This document shows positions 1-7,460 of a stretch of 49,320 bases of DNA, piece by piece. Source of the DNA: UBA5862 sp002408105. Lineage in GTDB: Bacteria > Pseudomonadota > Gammaproteobacteria > Pseudomonadales > UBA5862. The position numbers were made by a program, and so were the translations under genes. Within the stretch, counting starts at the first letter, position 1; each line of letters starts with the position of its first letter. The stretch covers positions 1 to 49,320 of the forward strand of contig JAXHVB010000127.1 in NCBI GenBank assembly GCA_034189125.1, read 5' to 3'. The notes below the pieces were generated by a model. It did not search any database. It saw only the letters and a list, made by a program, of their open reading frames with translations, and was not told where the DNA came from.

Positions 1-274
1 CGGCTCCTTCGCGCAAGTACAGCGTGATTCTCGACCCCCCGTGCCAGTCGCCCCCAAGGGCAGAGATGTTCTCGACCAACAGGTAGAGCCCCGTGGGCAA
101 CGCGAGGGCAATGCCGATCACGGCCCAGGTCATCAGCGCCGCAACCGGTGTCGCCCAGATGCGCTTGAGGCTATCGGTGGCGTGGTGGCGGTGCTGAGCG
201 CGCAATCCCCGCAATCGATCACGCCAGGACACCCCGGCTCTGGCGGCGGACCGGCGGGTTTTGCGGTCAGCCAC
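1..274 (-). CDS. ftsX: Cell division protein FtsX, N-terminal part (runs off window)
   Basis: FtsX is the inner-membrane partner of the FtsE ATPase. In the divisome the FtsEX complex controls septal murein hydrolases. Only the first 91 residues are in the window; the 3' end lies beyond position 1. The reading frame opens with GTG at 274-272 and overlaps the ftsE stop codon by 8 nt, the usual translational coupling of these two genes. A basic cytoplasmic N-terminus rich in Arg and His (about residues 1-40) is followed by a hydrophobic first membrane segment (about residues 43-67, containing ALMTWAVIGIALALPTGLYL) and then the start of the periplasmic loop with SRITLYL, which is typical of FtsX. 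Identification rests on position after ftsE and this topology. Confidence 0.9.
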   Translation of the reverse strand, partial: MADRKTRRSAARAGVSWRDRLRGLRAQHRHHATDSLKRIWATPVAALMTWAVIGIALALPTGLYLLVENISALGGDWHGGSRITLYLREGA

Positions 275-956
275 GGCGCGGTCCCGTGGGGGCAAAGCCC
301 GCGGCGTCCACCAGCCTGCCCTGCTCCAGCCGCAAGATGGGGTGGCCCAGGGTCTCGATCAGCGCCAGGTCATGGGTCGCCACCAGCACCGTAACCCCCA
401 CCTGATTGAAATCGACGAACAGTTGCATGATTTCTGCAGACAGCGCTGGGTCCAAATTGCCGGTGGGCTCGTCCGCCAGCAGCAGTGGAGGGCGGGTGAC
501 CACCGCCCGGGCAATGCCGACCCGTTGCTGCTCCCCGCCCGACAGCTGGATCGGGTTGGCGCGCTCTCGCTCCAGGAGCCCCACCTTGTCCAAGGCGGCG
601 CGCACCCGCCGTGCGGCCTCCCGGGGCGGCGCTCCACCCACCACCAGGGGCAGAGCAACGTTGTCGAACACGGTGCGATCGAACAGCAGGCGGTGGTTTT
701 GAAACACCACCCCAATGCGGCGGCGCAGGACCGGCACCTGCCGGTTCGGCAGCCGGTTGAGGTTGACGCCGTCGACCAGCACCGTCCCGCGGGTGGCACG
801 CTCCAGGCGCAGCACCAACCGGAGCAGGGTGCTCTTGCCAGCGCCCGAGTGGCCGGTGAGAAAGGCCATTGAACCAGTGGGCAGATCCAGGTCCAGCCGA
901 CTCAGTGCTTCTTGCCCGCTCGGATAGCGCTTGCTGACCGCATCAAACCGCAGCAT
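267..956 (-). CDS. ftsE: Cell division ATP-binding protein FtsE
   Basis: A 229-residue ABC-type ATPase that associates with FtsX on the cytoplasmic face of the inner membrane and powers its regulation of septal cell-wall hydrolysis. All nucleotide-binding motifs are present: Walker A GHSGAGKST near residue 35, the ABC signature LSGGEQQR near residue 138, Walker B LLLADEPTGNLD just after it, and the switch His in VATHD near residue 195. Length equals the family norm (about 222 residues). The gene starts 11 nt after the ftsY stop; the sequence TGAGG, made of the ftsY stop and following bases, can serve as its ribosome-binding site. Gene order ftsY-ftsE-ftsX is the conserved proteobacterial operon. 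Confidence 0.97.
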   Translation of the reverse strand: MLRFDAVSKRYPSGQEALSRLDLDLPTGSMAFLTGHSGAGKSTLLRLVLRLERATRGTVLVDGVNLNRLPNRQVPVLRRRIGVVFQNHRLLFDRTVFDNVALPLVVGGAPPREAARRVRAALDKVGLLERERANPIQLSGGEQQRVGIARAVVTRPPLLLADEPTGNLDPALSAEIMQLFVDFNQVGVTVLVATHDLALIETLGHPILRLEQGRLVDAAGFAPTGPRRG

Positions 957-967
957 CGCTGTTGGCC

Positions 968-2050
968 TCAGGGCCCGTCCGCTTCGAACAGTGCGCCGAT
1001 GAACTCTTCCGCATCGAAGGGGCGCAGGTCCTCGATGCCCTCGCCAACCCCGATGAAGCGGATCGGCAACTGCAATTGCTTGGCGATGGCAAACACCACA
1101 CCGCCCTTGGCGGTGCCATCCAGCTTGGTGAGTGCAATGCCGCTGACGTCGACCACCTCATGAAAGGTCCGTGCCTGGGCCAGGGCGTTCTGCCCGGTGC
1201 CTGCATCCAGCACCAGCAGCACTTCGTGGGGCGCCTCGGGGCAGACTTTCTTGATCACTCGCACCACCTTTCCGAGCTCGTCCATCAGGTGGGCCTTGTT
1301 GTGCAAGCGCCCTGCGGTGTCCGCGATGAGCACATCGAATCCACGTGCCTTGGCCGCTTGCACTGCATCAAAGAGCACCGAGGCACTGTCGGCACCGGTG
1401 TGCTGCGCCACCACAGGCACCTGATTGCGGTCCCCCCACACCTTGAGCTGCTCAACTGCCGCAGCACGAAAGGTGTCGCCTGCGGCCAACATGACCTTTT
1501 TGCCTTGCCGCTGAAACCGATGCGCCAGCTTGCCGATGGTCGTGGTCTTTCCGACGCCATTGACACCCACCACGAGCACCACGAAAGGCGTGGATGCGCC
1601 CTCCACGTTCAAGGGTGCGCTCACTGGCTCCAGCAGCGTTTGGAGTTCTTCGCGCAGTGCAGCGCGCAGGGCGCCAACGTCCTGCAGTTGCTTGCGCGAG
1701 ACCCGCTCGGTGAGTCCCGAGATGATCTGCTGGGTGGCTTCGATGCCACAGTCGGCCAACAGCAGTTGCTCTTCGAGGGCCTCAAACAAGTCGTCGTCAA
1801 TGGCCTTGCGCCCACGCACCAGGTCACCGAGCCCACCCACCAGCTGGTTGCGGGTGCGCCCAAGGCCGGCACGGATTCGGCCCATCCAGCCGGCCGGCTT
1901 CTCGTCACCTGTGGCAGCAGAATCGGCTGTTGGTGTTGGCGCGACGCCTTCGGCGTCGGGGGTGGACTGCGTCGAGGCGTCCTTGCCGGGCGCGGCTTCA
2001 TCGGGATCGGGTGACCCACCCCCGGGCTTGCGCTTTTTGAATCTCAACAT
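968..2050 (-). CDS. ftsY: Signal recognition particle receptor FtsY
   Basis: FtsY is the SRP receptor GTPase that docks ribosome-nascent chains at the inner membrane for SecYEG/YidC insertion. The start is set at the ATG giving MLRFKKRK, the typical amphipathic basic start; upstream codons of the open frame are not FtsY-like. The product is 360 residues: an acidic, Pro/Thr-rich A region to about residue 65 (shorter than in E. coli, 497 residues in total), then the NG domain with G1 GVNGVGKTTTIGKLA, the insertion-box motif DTFRAAAVEQL, G3 DTAGR and G4 TKLDGTAKGG. The sequence ends with GALFEADGP. No strong Shine-Dalgarno is seen; a tiny reading frame of 7 codons (MNDPNPC) starts 17 nt upstream and ends overlapping the ftsY ATG, which may couple its translation. 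Confidence 0.96.
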   Translation of the reverse strand: MLRFKKRKPGGGSPDPDEAAPGKDASTQSTPDAEGVAPTPTADSAATGDEKPAGWMGRIRAGLGRTRNQLVGGLGDLVRGRKAIDDDLFEALEEQLLLADCGIEATQQIISGLTERVSRKQLQDVGALRAALREELQTLLEPVSAPLNVEGASTPFVVLVVGVNGVGKTTTIGKLAHRFQRQGKKVMLAAGDTFRAAAVEQLKVWGDRNQVPVVAQHTGADSASVLFDAVQAAKARGFDVLIADTAGRLHNKAHLMDELGKVVRVIKKVCPEAPHEVLLVLDAGTGQNALAQARTFHEVVDVSGIALTKLDGTAKGGVVFAIAKQLQLPIRFIGVGEGIEDLRPFDAEEFIGALFEADGP

Positions 2051-2127
2051 GGGTTCGGATCGTTCATTGTGTGAAGGGAGACAGCCTGCAGGTATCCTAG
2101 AGCGCCCTTTGCAGTGCGGATCATTCG

Positions 2128-3429
2128 GTGCACCCAACTCGGCTTTTCATCGGCATCCTGATCTTGGGCGGCTGTCTGACCGGTCCGACCACCGCCGCAT
2201 TGCCCGGCGCACCGGCAACCCGCGTACGCTTGGACAACGGACTGCAGGTGTTGCTCCAGCCGCATCCGCTGACACCCGCCGTCGTGGTGCAGATGTGGTA
2301 CGGCGCGGGCAGCGCCAACGAAGCACTGGAAGAGCGCGGGCTGTCCCACCTGCTGGAACACACCTTGGCAGCAACCGACTCCGCTGTGAACGGCGACCAC
2401 CAGGCCGTCACGACCCCGCATTATACCGGGTATCTCCACCGCCTCGCTCCCACCGACCTGCCCGCCGTGTTGAACTTGGAAGCCCAGCGGCTGCAGCGAA
2501 CGCCATCGATCTCGGCGCCCGATCTAAAACGACTCTGGACCACCATGGAAGCAACTGGGCACTTGCCGAAGCGCGCATCGGCTCCGAGCCCCTGGCCCGG
2601 GATGCACGCCCGTCTGATCGAGGAGCTGTTCCCCGAACGCCCAGCGCATGGCCCATTGGGCGGCACCCCGGACCGCTACCGACAGCTGTCGCCCGAGGAC
2701 TTGCAGGCCTGGCACCGGCGCTGGTATCGGCCGGAAAACGCCGTACTGAGCATTGCAGGGAACATCGATCTCGCGGTGGTTCTGGCTCAGGTCGAAGCGG
2801 CCTTCGCGGGGAAAGCGGCCCTCGCTGACCCAACCGACACGCCAGCGTCCCCAACCCTGGTGCACGCAGCGCACACACCAGGACCTGTGCGCCGCACTCC
2901 ACCTGGCCACGGCCTCTGGGCAGGGTTTCGTGTCCCGGGGTTCGCCAGCAGGCAAGGCCTTGCCGATGCGCTCCACCTGCAGGCCCTGGTGCAGTGGCTG
3001 CGGGCCTTGGACCTGTCCAGCCTGTCCCCTGCAGCCCCGCTGCACCTCGTGGTGCGGTACGACCCTTGGTCCAGTGACGAGACCTTGCTGCTGTTCGGCG
3101 TGGAGGCACAGGTGCCCTTTGAGCTCGCACCGGTGCGGTCGGCGCTTGAAGACGTCCTCGACCAACTGGCTGAGGCGCCATTGCCACAGGCCGCTGTGGT
3201 GCAGGTGCGCCAGCGGCTGCTCGCCGCGACCCTGTACCAGCGATCCGACCTCGAGTCGCTGGCCAAGGAGGGCGCCATTGCCCACTTGAGCGGCGCAGGG
3301 GAGGACGCACTGGAGCGCCGCTGGTCACTGCTGCTGGGCTTGAGCGGGCCACGGCTTCAAAGTACTGCAGCGCGCTGGCTCAAACGGTCATCCGCTGTCT
3401 GGGTCTCCAGCGGCCATCTGCAACCATGA
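2128..3429 (+). CDS. M16 family zinc peptidase (probable lipoprotein), active-subunit type
   Basis: A 433-residue member of the M16 (pitrilysin/mitochondrial processing peptidase-like) family. It starts at GTG 2128 and has an N-terminal export signal; ILGGC at residues 12-16 could be a lipobox, so the protein may be a periplasmic lipoprotein. The inverted zinc motif HxxEH is present as HLLEH at residues 74-78. The following segment is shorter than usual and the expected third zinc ligand (the first Glu of the canonical ExxVVxE helix) is not obvious; the aligned helix reads DLKRLWTTMEA. The next gene encodes a second M16-like protein whose ATG overlaps this stop codon (ATGA). A pair of M16 genes divergent from ftsY and followed by rsmD is a conserved arrangement in Pseudomonas-like genomes. 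Substrate unknown. Confidence 0.85.
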   Translation: MHPTRLFIGILILGGCLTGPTTAALPGAPATRVRLDNGLQVLLQPHPLTPAVVVQMWYGAGSANEALEERGLSHLLEHTLAATDSAVNGDHQAVTTPHYTGYLHRLAPTDLPAVLNLEAQRLQRTPSISAPDLKRLWTTMEATGHLPKRASAPSPWPGMHARLIEELFPERPAHGPLGGTPDRYRQLSPEDLQAWHRRWYRPENAVLSIAGNIDLAVVLAQVEAAFAGKAALADPTDTPASPTLVHAAHTPGPVRRTPPGHGLWAGFRVPGFASRQGLADALHLQALVQWLRALDLSSLSPAAPLHLVVRYDPWSSDETLLLFGVEAQVPFELAPVRSALEDVLDQLAEAPLPQAAVVQVRQRLLAATLYQRSDLESLAKEGAIAHLSGAGEDALERRWSLLLGLSGPRLQSTAARWLKRSSAVWVSSGHLQP

Positions 3430-4598
3430 GCACATCGGACCCATGGCGACCCCGGTTCAGTCGCCGCTTCCTGACCGCACTGATGCTGGCGGTGATGGCC
3501 ACCGTTCTGCTGCTGTCGCGTCTGCCCAACACCCCCCCCAAGGGGGCACCTCCGATCGCGACACCGAAAGTGACCTCGCCCGCCAGTTGGCTTCCGGCGC
3601 ACGCCCAATGGCAGCACCGGAGCGGCGCGCAGGTGCTCTGGGTTCAGGCCGAGCACCTGCCGATGGTCGACATTCGTCTGGACTTTCCACTGCCTCCCGC
3701 CAAGGAGGAAATGCAACCCAACTGCTGGATTCTGGTGCATCTGATGCAAAGCCTCGCGCAAGATCCACCCGCAGCCTGGCACCGCCTGGGAGCCCAGACG
3801 CGCTACGGCTGCGGGCCCCAGAGTGCCTGGCTCGGGATTCGCTTGATCATGGACCCACGCGAACTGGATGCTGTGGTCGAGCACATCGCCAACCGACTCG
3901 CCGAGCCGGAGTGGTCGCAGCCAGTGCTCGCGGACGCCCGGACCCGCTGGGTGGCGGACCGGGCGGGCCCGATTGCATTGGCTGCCGGCCACGCACCCGC
4001 TGGTGTGCCGGCGGACCCCAGCACGCTGGCCCGCCGGCACGCCAGGGATTTCGCACCCCATTCCGCTTCGCTCACCCTGCTGGGCGCGCTCAACGAATCC
4101 GGTGCCAACAAGCTGGCTGATCGGCTCTGGCCAGTGCCGCTGAACACACCACCGGCGCCCACACACAGGCGCCTCGATCCAAGACCGCGGTGCGGCGAAA
4201 TCGGACGCATCCCGGAACCGGACACCTCGATGCTGCTCGCCGTTTGGCTCGGTGTGGAGTGGCTGCGGATGCGCGGCTTTGAAGTTCAACTGCGCCGGGA
4301 CGTCGGGGGCCTGGTGTTGGTCGCGCCGTCAGGTGCCGACGCCCAAGCTGCGCTGCCGATCGCAGGGCGGGCAAGCCCCATGGAACTGGACAAAGTTCGG
4401 GTGCAGCTGCAGTCGCGCCTCATGGCGCGGCTGAGCAGCCACGAGGCACTGCTCGATTTCTTTGCCGCCGCCCACCGGGATGGGCATGACCTCGAAGTGC
4501 TGACCGGGACCTGGGCCGGCATCGACCCCACCCAGGTGCAGACCGCCCTCGCCCAGGCCATTGATCAGGCTGTGCCAACCGCAGGGAAGTGCTTATGA
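3426..4598 (+). CDS. M16-like protein lacking the zinc motif (non-catalytic partner)
   Basis: A 390-residue protein with a basic N-terminus and one hydrophobic segment (about residues 14-32, LTALMLAVMATVLLLS), so it is exported or anchored in the inner membrane. The body resembles M16 domains, including a start like WQHRSGAQVLWVQAEHLPMVDIRLDF, but the place where HxxEH should stand reads LVHLMQSLAQDPP, so it cannot bind catalytic zinc in the usual way. In many bacteria M16 proteins work as a catalytic plus a non-catalytic subunit, and this gene is translationally coupled (ATGA overlap) to the HxxEH-bearing gene upstream, which fits that model. It overlaps rsmD by the same 4-nt pattern. Confidence 0.8.
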   Translation: MSTSDPWRPRFSRRFLTALMLAVMATVLLLSRLPNTPPKGAPPIATPKVTSPASWLPAHAQWQHRSGAQVLWVQAEHLPMVDIRLDFPLPPAKEEMQPNCWILVHLMQSLAQDPPAAWHRLGAQTRYGCGPQSAWLGIRLIMDPRELDAVVEHIANRLAEPEWSQPVLADARTRWVADRAGPIALAAGHAPAGVPADPSTLARRHARDFAPHSASLTLLGALNESGANKLADRLWPVPLNTPPAPTHRRLDPRPRCGEIGRIPEPDTSMLLAVWLGVEWLRMRGFEVQLRRDVGGLVLVAPSGADAQAALPIAGRASPMELDKVRVQLQSRLMARLSSHEALLDFFAAAHRDGHDLEVLTGTWAGIDPTQVQTALAQAIDQAVPTAGKCL

Positions 4599-5170
4599 GC
4601 CAGGTGCGCGTCATCGGGGGGCGTTTGCGCGGACGCCGCATCCAGGTCCCCCACGCCCAGGGGTTGCGACCCACGCCGGACCGGTTGCGCGAGACCTTGT
4701 TCAACTGGCTCGCACCAGCGCTTGCTGGCAGCCGCTGCATCGACCTGTTTGCCGGCACCGGGGTGTTGGGGATCGAAGCATGGTCCCGCGGGGCTGGCGA
4801 AATCATTTGGATCGAGCGGTCCCGGCGCGTGGCGGCGCACCTGCGCGAAACCCTGGTGGAGCTTGGCGGTCCGCCCGCCAGCCAAGTCGTGTGCGGCGAT
4901 GCCCTGCAGTGGCTGGGGCCCGGGCGCGCCCAGGCAGGGCTCGATCCGCTCGACATCCTGTTTCTGGATCCACCGTATCAGCACCCGTTGCTCGCACCGG
5001 CAGCGGCGGCGCTCGAGGCCGGCGATTGGTTGGCAGAAGGCGCCTGGATTTATGTCGAGCAGCCAGCGGGGACACACCCTGAGGTGCCGCCTTCATGGTC
5101 CCTGTATCGAGAAAGCCGGGCCGGATCGGCTTGCGCGAGGCTGTACCGGCGGTGCAGGCCCTCGAACTGA
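4595..5170 (+). CDS. rsmD: 16S rRNA (guanine(966)-N(2))-methyltransferase RsmD
   Basis: RsmD uses S-adenosylmethionine to methylate N2 of G966 of 16S rRNA in the assembled small subunit. The 191-residue product contains the N-terminal signature VRVIGGRLRGRRI, the ARPTPDR-like element LRPTPDRLRETLFNWL, the SAM-binding motif I DLFAGTGVLGIEAWSRGA near residue 50, and the catalytic DPPY (LFLDPPYQHP, near residue 127). The start ATG at 4595 overlaps the stop of the M16-like gene (ATGA); two in-frame codons further upstream are open but unnecessary. Length matches E. coli RsmD (198). Confidence 0.95.
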   Translation: MSQVRVIGGRLRGRRIQVPHAQGLRPTPDRLRETLFNWLAPALAGSRCIDLFAGTGVLGIEAWSRGAGEIIWIERSRRVAAHLRETLVELGGPPASQVVCGDALQWLGPGRAQAGLDPLDILFLDPPYQHPLLAPAAAALEAGDWLAEGAWIYVEQPAGTHPEVPPSWSLYRESRAGSACARLYRRCRPSN

Positions 5171-5183
5171 CTGGGCCCCGGGT

Positions 5184-5212
5184 TTGAGGCCGTCCAATCG
5201 GGGCGGTATGAT
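5184..5212 (+). promoter_or_regulatory. Candidate sigma-70 promoter of coaD
   Basis: TTGAGG (5184-5189) and TATGAT (5207-5212) stand 17 nt apart in the 70-nt gap between rsmD and coaD, giving a leader of about 20 nt before the coaD ATG. Only sequence similarity supports this. Confidence 0.5.
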
Positions 5213-5240
5213 CTCAAGCAACGCAGCCAGGACCACCACC

Positions 5241-5732
5241 ATGTCGATCGCCGTCTACCCCGGAACCTTCAATCCGATCACCAATGGCCACATCGACATC
5301 CTGGAGCGCGCGTCGCGAATTTTCGACAGGGTGCTGCTCTCCATCGCCGTCAGCGCAGGGAAAAACCCACTGTTCAGCCTTGAGGAACGGATCGACCTCG
5401 CCCGCAAGTGCATCCCGAGCTTGCCAAACGTCGAAGTGGTGCCCTTAACCGGACTGCTGATTGATTTCGTGCGGGCCCAGGGCGCCCAGGTCATTGTGCG
5501 CGGTATACGGGCGGTGTCTGACTACGAGTACGAACTGCAGCTGGCCAACATGAACCGCGCCATGGCACCGGAAATCGAAACCCTTTTTTTGACTCCGGCA
5601 GACAACCTCTCGTTCATCTCATCGACGCTGGTGCGGGAGATCGCCTCCTTTCACGGCAACGTCAGCCGTTTCGTGCCTCCAGTGGTCGAGGACGCGTTGC
5701 GCAACCGCTTTTCGAGCAAGGTCGGGGACTAG
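5241..5732 (+). CDS. coaD: Phosphopantetheine adenylyltransferase CoaD
   Basis: CoaD transfers AMP from ATP to 4'-phosphopantetheine, the penultimate step of coenzyme A synthesis, in the cytoplasm as a hexamer. The 163-residue product begins MSIAVYPGTFNPITNGHIDI, containing the nucleotidyltransferase T/HxGH motif as TNGH, and has the second ATP-binding motif ISSTLVRE near the C-terminus (residues about 130-137) and VIVRGIRAVSDYEYELQLANMNR in the middle, which is characteristic of CoaD. Length equals E. coli CoaD (159). The open frame extends far upstream through rsmD in another phase, but the conserved N-terminus fixes the start at ATG 5241. Confidence 0.97.
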   Translation: MSIAVYPGTFNPITNGHIDILERASRIFDRVLLSIAVSAGKNPLFSLEERIDLARKCIPSLPNVEVVPLTGLLIDFVRAQGAQVIVRGIRAVSDYEYELQLANMNRAMAPEIETLFLTPADNLSFISSTLVREIASFHGNVSRFVPPVVEDALRNRFSSKVGD

Positions 5733-5804
5733 ACCCATCCCCCTGTCCCACCAGGCGGGCGCGCCCGCCGCGGCAGCAGCGGTCCGCACCCCAGGGGCCA
5801 CGCC

Positions 5805-6083
5805 ATGGCGTTGATGATTACCGATGCCTGCATCAATTGTGATGTGTGCGAGCCGGCCTGCCCCAACGAGGCCATCTATTTTGGTGGGCAGATCTACGAA
5901 ATCGAGCCGGCCCTGTGCACCGAATGCGTCGGCCACCATGAGGTGCCCCAATGCCGGGCGCTGTGTCCGGTCGATTGCATCCCACTGAACCCGGCTTGGG
6001 TGGAATCCCGCGAAGCGCTCGAGCGCAAAGCCGAGCGCCTGCTCACCGGGAAAGCCGCCACCCAGGACGGTTCAAGCCGGTAG
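5805..6083 (+). CDS. YfhL-type 2[4Fe-4S] ferredoxin
   Basis: A 92-residue ferredoxin with the first cluster motif CINCDVCEPACP (residues 9-20) and an enlarged second motif CTECVGHHEVPQCRALCPVDC (residues 38-58) containing the extra loop between the second and third Cys. This is the Allochromatium-type (YfhL) ferredoxin of Proteobacteria, which carries two low-potential [4Fe-4S] clusters. The C-terminal tail after residue 60 is charged and helical. It follows coaD by 72 nt, as in Pseudomonas relatives. A perfect 16-bp GC palindrome (5754-5769) lies in the gap between them; it has no T-run, so I do not call it a terminator. Electron-transfer partner unknown. Confidence 0.93.
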   Translation: MALMITDACINCDVCEPACPNEAIYFGGQIYEIEPALCTECVGHHEVPQCRALCPVDCIPLNPAWVESREALERKAERLLTGKAATQDGSSR

Positions 6084-6131
6084 GCGGCCTTGCCCGCGCG
6101 AGCCACTGGTTGGAGGGGGGGTGCGCTGCGG

Positions 6132-6437
6132 TCAGTCTGCGGTGGTGCAACCAAGGCAACGCAAGAAGGCGTTTTTTGCTGGTGCTGCAACCAGGGCATC
6201 CGCCGCCTCACCGACGTTCCCGCCGAGCGCCGAAAACGGCAGACTGACCAAAAAGATCGCCGAGCCCAACACGGTGGCGCCAATCAGCAGCGGGCGGGCG
6301 ATCACCAGGTCCAGGGTCATTGCTGCGGCGCTCGGCCGGCTCGCGTGAAACTCTTCGGCTGCCAGCAACGGCTGCTGCAGTTGGGTGCAAAGAAACAGCA
6401 CTGCGAATGTTTTCGCGAACCAATTGCGCAACTTCAT
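6132..6437 (-). CDS. Small exported membrane protein ending in CLGC motif, unknown function
   Basis: A 101-residue protein. The start is chosen at ATG 6437 because AAGGAGA stands at ideal distance upstream; an open extension further upstream lacks this. Residues 1-25 look like a signal peptide (FAKTFAVLFLCTQLQQPLLAAE). A second hydrophobic stretch follows at about residues 42-70 (VIARPLLIGATVLGSAIFLV), then the Gly-rich FSALGGNVGEAADALV and a C-terminal tail FLRCLGCTTAD. It resembles, from memory, a family of short uncharacterised gammaproteobacterial proteins with the same SALGGNVGEA and CLGC elements, sometimes labelled multidrug transporter without evidence. It lies 83 nt downstream of mutM on the same strand and converges on the ferredoxin gene. 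Confidence 0.75.
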   Translation of the reverse strand: MKLRNWFAKTFAVLFLCTQLQQPLLAAEEFHASRPSAAAMTLDLVIARPLLIGATVLGSAIFLVSLPFSALGGNVGEAADALVAAPAKNAFLRCLGCTTAD

Positions 6438-6520
6438 GGGATGTCTCCTTCCAAACGCCTGATCACGGCGGCGACTGCACAAACTATAGCAAGGATCAGT
6501 GGCCAGAGTTCGAGCCGAGA

Positions 6521-7339
6521 TCAACGTTGACAGCTGGGACAATAGTACGTGGAGCGCTGACCCACCACCACCTGCCGCACGGCGTCACCGCAAACTCGGC
6601 ACCGTTCACCCTGGCGCCCATAGACGCCAAGGTGCAGCGCGAAGAACCCCGGCGAACCATCACCTCGGTAGTAATCTCGCAGCGTTGTACCGCCCTGTTC
6701 AATGGCCTCGGCCAGCACTGCCTTTACCGCATCGGCAAGGCGGTCGTAGCGCGCTCGGGCAATGCGACCGGCTGCGCGGCGCGGGTCAATCCCCGCGCGG
6801 TACAACGCTTCGTTGGCGTAGATGTTCCCGACACCCACCACCACCTGGGCGTTCATCAGCAGGTTCTTGACCGCCACGCGCCGACCGGCGCCGGAGCGGT
6901 GCAGGTGCGCACCATCAAACCCCGCGTCCAGGGGTTCTGGGCCCAATCCACGCAGCAACCAATGGGCGCCCGGCTCACCGGCAAGCCACAGACAGCTCCC
7001 GAACCGGCGCGGATCGGTGTAGCGCAGCGTGGCGCCGCTGACAAAGACGATGTCGTAGTGGTCGTGCCGATCCGGTGGAACCCCTGGACCCGGGAGCACC
7101 CGGAGGCGGCCAGACATTCCCAGGTGCACCAGCAGGTGGCCGCTTTGAAACCGCACCAAGATGTATTTGCCGCGCCGGTCGACCGCCTCCACCTGCTGGC
7201 CGACGAGCTGTTCCTGAAGGTCCGCGGGAACAGGCCAGCGCAAGCGGGGATCGCGCACCTGAACGGCTTGCACCCGCTGCCCGAGGATGTGCGGCGCAAT
7301 GCCGCGCCGGGTGGTTTCGACTTCGGGCAACTCAGGCAC
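6521..7339 (-). CDS. mutM: Formamidopyrimidine-DNA glycosylase MutM (Fpg)
   Basis: MutM excises 8-oxoguanine and formamidopyrimidines from DNA and cleaves the strand by beta/delta elimination. The mature N-terminus PELPEVETTRRG is required for catalysis (Pro as nucleophile, Glu as acid), so the start must be GTG 7339 although the frame is open for over 300 nt upstream. The 272-residue product has the helix-two-turn-helix region with GVGNIYANEALYRAGIDPRR and the C-terminal zinc finger CRVCG...YYCPSCQR that grips the DNA. Length matches E. coli (269). It diverges from the hydantoinase-like gene, 121 nt apart. Confidence 0.97.
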   Translation of the reverse strand: MPELPEVETTRRGIAPHILGQRVQAVQVRDPRLRWPVPADLQEQLVGQQVEAVDRRGKYILVRFQSGHLLVHLGMSGRLRVLPGPGVPPDRHDHYDIVFVSGATLRYTDPRRFGSCLWLAGEPGAHWLLRGLGPEPLDAGFDGAHLHRSGAGRRVAVKNLLMNAQVVVGVGNIYANEALYRAGIDPRRAAGRIARARYDRLADAVKAVLAEAIEQGGTTLRDYYRGDGSPGFFALHLGVYGRQGERCRVCGDAVRQVVVGQRSTYYCPSCQR

Positions 7340-7460
7340 GTTCAGGCCCCTGCTGCGGGCAGATACAATGGGTTCAATCCAGGGCCGGCACCCTAACAGA
7401 TGAACCGGGGGCACAACAGCGCGGGGCCCCGCTTGCAGCCCACGAACATTGGACCCAGAC

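Noticed and set aside
1530..2828. Plus-strand open frame of about 430 codons across ftsY and the first M16 gene
   Set aside because: It runs through the intergenic region in a phase different from both genes and is Ser/Arg/Pro-rich without a domain.
5754..5769. 16-bp perfect GC palindrome after coaD as a terminator or operator
   Set aside because: No T-run follows on either strand, and in GC-rich DNA a single palindrome of this kind is weak evidence for a function.
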